NCBI GenBank assembly: GCA_951799405.1
Contig: OX637342.1
Coordinates: forward strand, 4,278,001 to 4,342,000
From: Agapetus fuscipes
Taxonomy: Eukaryota > Arthropoda > Insecta > Trichoptera > Glossosomatidae
Direction: 5' to 3'
Length of the DNA stretch: 64,000 nucleotides
Part shown: positions 26,701 through 35,700 of the stretch, piece after piece
Position numbering within the stretch: the first letter of the stretch is position 1
Layout: the number at the start of each line of letters is the position of its first letter
Notes under the pieces: generated by a model
What the model saw: only the letters and a program-made list of their open reading frames with translations
Databases searched by the model: none
What the model was told of the DNA's origin: nothing
Translations under genes and position numbers: made by a program

Positions 26701-29700
26701 TACAGCATGGTTGGTCAGCCGCATACCAACATATAAGTTATGGAACAATCATTGCAAAATAACAACTTGATTGTTATTAATTTGAGAACATACCTTCTGG
26801 CGTAAAATTCACAGAAATTAGCTAAATAGAAATTTGCAGACCTCTGGTACTCTGAGTAAAAAACATCGCGTTTACACTTTGCTATCGTGCTAGCAGAACA
26901 ATTTAAGAAAACTTGATTCTCACAAGAGGCGCAGCTTCATCATTCGTATACTATTTAGTTTCGTGATGGTTGAGTATCTCCGCAATATTAATTGTATACT
27001 CAGAGTACAGTACAGTGATTGAAAGCACTTTTGATTATGATTCACTGTTACTAACGAGGTTAGAATAATAAAGACAAGGTTAACGTGGAAATATTATTGG
27101 TGAATTAAATTAATGAAAAATGAGTTTTAGGTCGGTACAAAGCTAACTACCCATACTGTACAAAATGGTTCACTTTGCAAATGTCACCCTGTTGCTGGGA
27201 AGATTTTGTAGATTTTGTAGTGTTTGTTTGTTTTTCTTTACTGGATGTAATTAATTGCTTGTATTCCTTGACTTATAGGTTGGTATAAGGCTGACCACCT
27301 ATACTAAACAAAATGGTTCACTTTGTCACCACTGTTGCAAGGAAGGTCGGCAAATTTTGCTGGACGTATGTTCATTTAAGGTTTGATTCATGAATTGTAA
27401 GTAAACATGCAGAATTTGTAAACGAGAACTTACACGTATCTGTCTGTGAGCAGGAATTTAATCTGACTCTTAAATGTTAATATATTATCTTTGCACTAAT
27501 AAAAGATTATACATTATAGAACACCTACGGTGGTATTCACACAAAGAAAATCCATGGCTCAGTCGCCACCTAACGGGAATTTTCAATTCTAGAGAGAAAA
27601 AAACGAGATCAGCTACGAATCAAATGTGTTAGTCTCTTTATTAGTCTCTCGAAGTTTTATTATCAAAACTGATAACGCCATGTATGGCTTTATCGTGTGA
27701 TGCGCGTAGGAGGGTTTTTTAACCGCGGTTGTTCTCCATAAACCGCGTTCGAGCGAACTGCCCAGCAAATCTGCCCAGGCAGCTAACCAAAGGAGCAAGG
27801 GGATAGGAATCACGGAATTAATTCAGGACTCACCTTGATCTCCAATGGATGGCTTCTTCGCGAAGCACTGGTCGCGTTTTTCGTGTGTTTCTCCTTCGTT
27901 CGCGCGCGATGTGAGTAGGTACTGTAGACAAGTCTGTCCACTGCCGCGTTCTCACAAGTACTGAAGCTGGAGACTGGTGATTGGGTAAATTGGATAGGTC
28001 AGATTATAGGCACAAGGACAAAGGATTTATGGCCAGCTACCTATAACAAATCTACCTAATAATCCGTCCAAACAAAAACTAATGATAGTATCAAAAAATC
28101 ATAGGGTACCTATATCATACACAAGACGTACTGTGCATTTACATTCACTTATTTAATTACGTACTTGCGTGAGCCTGTCATGCACAGGAGTTTCTCTTGA
28201 AATTGTTATATCGTAGAGATGTCAGATTTCCTCACAAAAACATAAGGTTAATGTTAGATAGCAAGTATACAAAATATGGAAAACTTTTATCAAGAAATAG
28301 AATTTGTAACAATGTATGCTTTAATTTTTACTCGAAAACGTTTAACTTTTAAAAATAAATGTGCTTCGATTTGCAACTAAAACCTATAAAAAACCATATT
28401 TTTTGTGTTGTTATTTTTTTATTATTCTCACATTTTTAGCTTCTATGATCTATAATCTAAGTTGCAAAGATAAATTAATTAATATGAAATGCATTCCCAC
28501 AAGCAGACACGTATAAGTTCTCAGTTAAACATGCCGCATGCGATACAGTACAAAATCCAATCTCAAATTAACATAAGCCCTGCAACTCTTGCCAACCTTC
28601 CCTGAAACAGGGGTGACATTGGAAAAGTGCACCATCTTTTACAGTATGGGTGGTCAGCTTTATACCTATGTATAAGTCAAGGAATTATTCATTATGTTAT
28701 AGTTAATTAACACTTTAAATAAATGCCTAATAAAGATGCCTGATTTTTTTGGAAGCTCACTCCTAAACCGTAGAAAGCATCATCAACAATCAAATGGAAT
28801 ACTCCGAATGTGATCTGATTTCAATTGCCTCTGATATTTAGAGTGCTTCTATATGTAGTTTAGTTTAGTTTCTACGTCACGTGTTCTCTTCACAACAGCC
28901 TGCAGCTTTTCTCGGAAGGACCTTCCCCCATGACATCACACGAACAGGTACATGAACAGTGGGTCTACAGAGAATATGAGCCCTCTAGAGGCAACGAGAT
29001 ATCTACGACCTACGAGCAATAACGTATTAGACTTTGTTGTTCTACGCCGTAGCAGTGGGAGAGAAAATAAGAAATGTTTAACCTCTGTGAAAGACCTTAT
29101 AGGTTGGTCGTTTAACCTTTAAGCCAAGGAACTAATAAGTTGGTTTGAGTAAGGGTATACTGTAAAAAAAGTTAACTTTGCCAACGTCACTCCTGTTTCA
29201 GGGAAAGCAGGCGTATGTTTATTTGAGATTGTGTATTTACGTTTAAGTAGGTACCACATGCATCATGTGTAAACGCAATTTTATACGGATCTACTTATGA
29301 GAATGCAATTAATATGAATCTTAAATGTAATGTAAAACATCTGTGCAATTTTAGATTACAGATCATTAAAGACGTATCAAGAAGTTGTGTGCAGAAAAGA
29401 GACGTGTAGGTACTTTTAACAGCTTGCATGAAATTTGTACAGATTTTTGCGTATGTTTTTCGCAACTACGCATTTTGTTGTTCACGTCGTAGAATACAAA
29501 TATTTACCCTTTTGCTACCACAAACATTAAATTGATTCGCGATCTCACTTCCGGTTTGATTCTCGATGGCAAATATCTCTCCACAATGATAATAAACATT
29601 AGACATTCGCTAACTGTTTTTCTTCTTCTTTCACGAACACGAAGATCGACCTTTGTTTCTTAAAATAAATTTGTAAAGAGGAATGCAATTCATCTCAAAT

Positions 29701-32700
29701 GAACATAAGTCCTGCAACCCTTGCCAAGTTTCCCTGGAACAGAGCGACATTGGCTAAGTGAAGCATTTTTTCAACAGTATGGGTGGTCAGCCTCATATCA
29801 ACCTTTAAGTCAGGAAAGTGACTAATATATCTTAGCGCAGAGACTAAATGTTTATGAAGAAAATTATGCCTAAATAAATAAGATCCGAACTGTCTTTTAT
29901 TACTTTTTCGAAGCACAAAATGTGCTTTTAAAAAACCCGAAAACATTATTTCAATTATGATTATTTTATTGCGCCCAGTCGATAGCTCAGTTGGTAGAGT
30001 GCTTGCATTACATGCCGTGAGCTCGGGCTCGAACCCCACCGAGGGTCTCAGAAATGATTTCCCGTTTCGGTGCTTATTTCAAACCCCGAAATAAAATACC
30101 GGCAAGGTTTACTCAGCCTTCACAAGAAATGAGTACCAGCCCCCTCGGGATCTGGGAGACCCCCACTTCAACTGAAGTGGTTGGCGTAAGGCCGGCCCCC
30201 TTTTCTGTACAAATAAATAGGTTCAACTCGCCACATGCGACCCTTTCGGGGATAACGCGGCAAGAAGTTACACTACATGTGCAGCTTAGTTGCGTTTTTT
30301 TTGTTGCGCAGTTGTTTAATAATGCCAAAATTCATGTTTTATTTTAACAGTGTGACGTCAATTACAGCAAAAGTTTCTGACTTTACTGTTTTCAGATAAC
30401 AAAACGTGACCCATTTCTGACGTCAAAAGAAACGTGATGTGATTGAAGATACACCCGGTAAAACATACAAGCTGATAAAAGGCTAAATATCTATGCTCGT
30501 TTACGGAAGGATTGAAAAAGATTCATAACTGGATGAAACATCTTCAGCCGCGAATTTGAGTCCTTGCATACTTTTTCCATAAATATCAATAATCTGAAAT
30601 TTAAGGTGCAAAGATATCGATTGCCCAGTTCCACACTGTAATAAGTCCGAAATTCACGATTTTGAGTTTTACCTGCTATATTATAAAGGAAGCTCTGTTT
30701 TTTCAATTCAAACAAGTCGATATCGTTATTATTTTCGTCATACACTGGATTATTTCACTATGAAATTTTATACATCCAACTTTATTTTTAATTCCACTTT
30801 GCAATATCTCGAAATAGTTTTGTATGGAAGTGAAATGAAAAAACATTTACAACATTTCGAAACAAAAAACATTTTCCTTTGAAATAAGTTACAGTGAAGA
30901 CACAAAATTAACGTTGATTCAAATAAGTGTTCTTTTTCCTGGCCTATTCAGATGAAACTTTGACAGGCCATATCTCAAAACATTGTATTTTGAAATATTA
31001 CAATGTGGAACTGGGTAAACGACATGCATAACAACATTTTATATATGAGGATAATTTTATACAAGACTAAATAGCACCATTTTAGTTTGTTGTCACACCC
31101 AACCTTTATTTTGTATCAACTGCATAACAACAAGCAGACACAATGTTATTTAATGCTTACTCTGCATGTTTAATTAAAAAAAAAACCTGACATGAACATA
31201 AACCTTGCAAATCCTGCTGCCATTATTTGAAACCGGTGTGGCATTGGCAAAAGAGAATCAAGTTTTACAGCATAAGAGATCAGCGTCATACCAACTTATT
31301 AGTCAAGGAGCCAAACCCGTTATGATAATAATGATTGTCTCATTATATTTGAACATCTTATATTTTTCTTGAAAATTTTACGATCTCTCAAATCCTCAGC
31401 GATAACGCAGCTCATCAAGTAGCATTATTTTTAGTACGGGGAAATTGCGCGTCATAGAAAAATATTAAAGTATTTATTACCTTTATCTTAGTTTTACGAG
31501 TAGGAAGTCTTTCACGACCGATTTATATCTCGTTCGAGTATGAGTAACTTTTCACGGTATAATGCTAATGATAGAAATGGGTTAGTTTTGTGCTGGATGA
31601 AAACACTACCTTGTTCCGTTATTTTCTAGAAATAGAATTTACAGGGTTGATAAATACCTTTTTCTGTATGTTTTTCTTGTAAATCTGTTGAAAGGTTTAT
31701 TTAGGAAACGGAAACAAGAGGCTTTGGCAACCCCTAGTGGGATAGTGACAGAGTTACAGTTACATTAGTAAAGATGATTGAATTGAAGCGTTCGACATGT
31801 GTATTTACCAAAAAATGCTTTGGATCTCTTAGCGTGTTCGGGTCATCAATGAATAAGTCCTCCGACGTATGCGCACCACAAAGGAACTTCTGCCAACCAT
31901 TAAGCAGAGAAAGTTGATGTACCTACTTTGGTCACATTTTGAGAAATGAGAAATACCGTCTTCTTCATCTAATCATTCAGGGTACGATTAGGGGAGAAGA
32001 ACTCAGGGACGCCAAAGCCCATCGTGATTATTGGATATTTTTCCTGTGCTTTTTCATAACGTCAATCATCCCGAAGGCGCTGAATTGTGGTGGAAAAACC
32101 TTCGTCATCTTTTTAACAAAAGCACCAGGTCCTTGTTTGGAGCCGCAGTATTCAAGGTCAAAATAATCATGATGGTGGCCGATCTTCGATAAAAGTGGCA
32201 ACAAAAGAAGAATAAGATTTACGCTGCAGAGTTACTTTACAGGATCTGTTGTCGTGGTCTGTTCGAGCTGACGCTTTCGGTAATCTTTTTGTCCCCTTAG
32301 TGCTTCTTTGTCTTATGTCTATCAGAGGAATTTTCACATGAGCAACGTATGTATGTGTAATAGACCAATGTGTCTTATGAAAACTGAAAATTTATTTTCA
32401 AAATATTTCAAACAATTCTCACAGCATCGTGGTTTACGTTTTTTTTTAGCTCAGATTGTGTAGAATGTGATTCTTTACATAATTTCATTGAAATGCCATA
32501 TTTGAATCAAGTTAGTGCTATGGTCGAGGTACTCAAGTCCCTATTCTAGACTAGCGTATTTGGAACAGAATAACGCTGGTCCGAATCACGCTTGGCCTTT
32601 CGACCATAAATTCAATCCTGGTTCATCAGATGCCATTGCATGCACACAAGCTTTTGCTTTCGCATGAAGACATCCGGCAAGGCAAAAAAGATTTGTGAAT

Positions 32701-35700
32701 TGCATTTCTCTTCACAAACTTAATATAAAAAAGTAAGATAAGCCAAAAAAGCACTGGGGGATGTTTTGGTATAGCACCTTTATAAATTAAACATAATATT
32801 TATAATAAATAAACAAAAACTAAACGTGCATTTAATTTTTCTACGACTTTGGCTTACCGTGTTGATTGTTGTTGATCCCACACAGAATGGGAATGATGCT
32901 GTTGACGTTGTGACCACTCACCACAAACTGGTCATTCACACAGCTGCCATTTGTCGGCGGTTGCAGCTGAAAACACCACAGAACAAAATGTAAATTAAAT
33001 ACTTCATACCAAGCCCAAATGTGCTGGTATTGTCACCATCATATTGTGTTTTGTTAAAATTATCAGAAATACTGTGTGGATCACAGTAGTCTATCTTTCA
33101 CAGTAACACATTGAACCATCAAAAGTAAAGTTTTACAAGATGGCTAGGATTTTCACCACAATCACATAAATTTCACCTTCAGTTTCAATTCTTGTATTTT
33201 TTGTGACAACCCAAAGTCCGCAATGAAGTTCTTTTTATTCCCAATAAACTGACAAACGGAGATCCGAAACATAAATAAAAGTACCACATCCTTGACTTCT
33301 AGGTTGGTAAGGGGCTGACCACACATACTATAAAAAATGGTTGACTTTACAAATGTCATTCCTGTTTCAGGGAAGGTCCAAAAGTTGCAGGGTTTGTGTT
33401 CATTTTGAGATTTTGTTTTTAATTTGTAAGTACACATGCAACATTTGCAAGCGCAAACTTACACGTGTCTGTTTGTGGGCATGCACTTAATATAAGTCTT
33501 AAATGTTAACATATCTCTGCAAATTATATTATAGATTTTATAATACAAAAGTAACTTACCTCCATCTGAACAATGTCTAATCTAAGTTGCTTGACCCCGC
33601 TGTTCGCCTTGTGGATGGTGAGGGTGCAGGACAGCTGGTCCATGGAGGGCTTGGGGAAGCCTGGGTTGGTGAAGGTGGAACAATTGGCAGAGGTCTGGTC
33701 ACCGCAAGAATACTGGACTGTTGACAGAAATGTAATATAGGTACTGTTACGAACTTGGAGTTTCTACGTGCGCATGTACAGGTACAATAGTGTGTGTAGA
33801 ACATTCCAGTATTATCTATGATTTTAGAAGTAAGGTACGTAGGTGGTCTGGTATGAGCGACAGATCTAATGATCTGGAATATGCGAGAAAGATCTCTTTA
33901 GTATCTATACATGGGACTGCAAAGATACGGAGGGGGAATTGTCGCTCAAAACATTTTACCGTGAAGACCAATAAGCAGGGATTATCAATTGTTGTAAATT
34001 GTGAAACAAACCGTCTAAAATAAATTCTGTTAAAATAAATAATTGTAGTTAAATTAAAAGAAAACCCCAGTAAAGTCGTAACAATACCTTTACTAATAAA
34101 TAAATCGTTTTTGTGTTCTTTCAAGTTTGACCATGTTCTATTTGCAGCTCCTACATCTGCTGACGTTTCGCTTTCACGAGCAGAAAGCATCTTCAAGGCG
34201 AGTTTTCAAAGCGCCGTGGTGGTTTTCGTTGTCTTCGCGGACGCGCGTTGGTGTAAACTGGTTGGAAATACGTTGCGTTTACACGAACGCGCGTCCGCGA
34301 AGACAACGAAAACCGCTACGGCACTTTAAAAACTCGCCTTGAAAACGCTTTCTGCTCGTGAAAACGAAACGTCGGCAGATGTAGGAGCTGTAAATAGAAC
34401 ATAGTCAAACCCAAAAGAACACAAAAACGATTTATTTATTATTAATACCGGCCATGAAAGTGAAAGTTTTAAACTTTATTTAATACCTTTACTACTTAGA
34501 TTATATAGGGAGATACATCGTTTATCTAAGTTTAACAGGAGATTCTTGTATATTATAAATTAAATATTTGCATCTACATAATGAGCAACAGAATTGCATA
34601 GTGCATCATCCCAGAAAAGCTATTCAACATATTAAAGTTAAGTAAAGAACTTTCCTAGTTAATAGTTTTAAGCGGCAGTATGAAGAGTAATGGATGTTAT
34701 AATGCCTGCAGGTAATAACTTCTATACTTCAGATCCAATACGGGCCAGATGTGATACTAAGTTTTAAAGTTTGTGTTTCTAATAAAAAACATTATCTTGT
34801 TAGTTTCACACATGCTACAAACAAATTTTTCATCTGTCGGTATCCTAGTGGTTTCTCTTTTTATGAACTTAGCTGATTATGAATTTTGAACTTTTTCTAT
34901 CCGAAAAAATATCACCTTTCGTTATCGTAGGTCAGTAAGAACAAAATATTTGTATGCATCCTACCTAGCAACTCGGCTGTGTGAAATCACAATTTTCCCT
35001 TGGAAGATTGTGGGCTCAATTTTAAGAGGAGCTCAAAACATGCTTTTCACTGGGTTGAAAAATTCATGCGCCCCTACTAAACATTGGTTATTACAGGTTC
35101 ATCCAGCTTTACCAGTAACTCTTGTTTGGGACTTGACGCTTTCTATAGCGACAACCAAGTTTGCAGAAAGCTCTTGTGGTGATTAACACAAAAAAAACGC
35201 TCACTAAATAAAGTATATTCATTAATAAATATTGAAAGGTGACTGAATTCAATTTTGACATGAAAAGAATGAATAAAGCGTTTTTTCTAGACTACAAGGC
35301 ACATACGAATATTAAGTTAAATATACCATCAAGCTTTATTATACGCATTATTGATATGTGAAATGAATATTTATGTCATGAATATGAATGCGTGTCATAA
35401 AAACGTGTACATTAGTGATCAATATTTGTCTCATTAGAATGTGTACAACAAATAAATATTACACGTTTATTGACAAAAGCATTGCTCATATTTAAGTATG
35501 ATAAATTATTTAATTAATCGCAAAATATTATTTGAATGTATTAAGTATAATTGATCATATATTATACTTGGCAACGTTTTGCTGCAACAGTGGTAGAAAC
35601 ATGGAGGGTAGAAAGTTCGGCTGGTACCTAACTATAGCGCTCCTGCACTAGTAACACGAACCAGATGTTTTAACAAAATGCTAAAAAAGAATAACCTGAA

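Larger units (their letters stand above)
34094..34443. mobile_element. Large foldback element with GC-rich centre
   Basis: Two arms of about 165 bp (AATAAATAAATCGTTTTTG against CAAAAACGATTTATTTATT) around a roughly 12-bp centre TGGTTGGAAATA. The inner arms are GC-rich (TCGCGGACGCGCGTT). Each arm carries one hammerhead-like module (34159-34199 and 34336-34376). Overlapping plus-strand frames at 34111-34342 are by-products. Confidence 0.8.

Noticed and set aside
27613..27813. Minus-strand frame starting IPIPLLLWLAAW, which resembles a signal peptide
   Set aside because: The frame starts with GTG and lies just past a donor; no ATG or promoter supports it.
29971..30045. Functional tRNA genes at SINE heads
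   Set aside because: Promoter boxes are good but the cloverleafs are poor, and each head continues into a repeated SINE body ending in a T-run.
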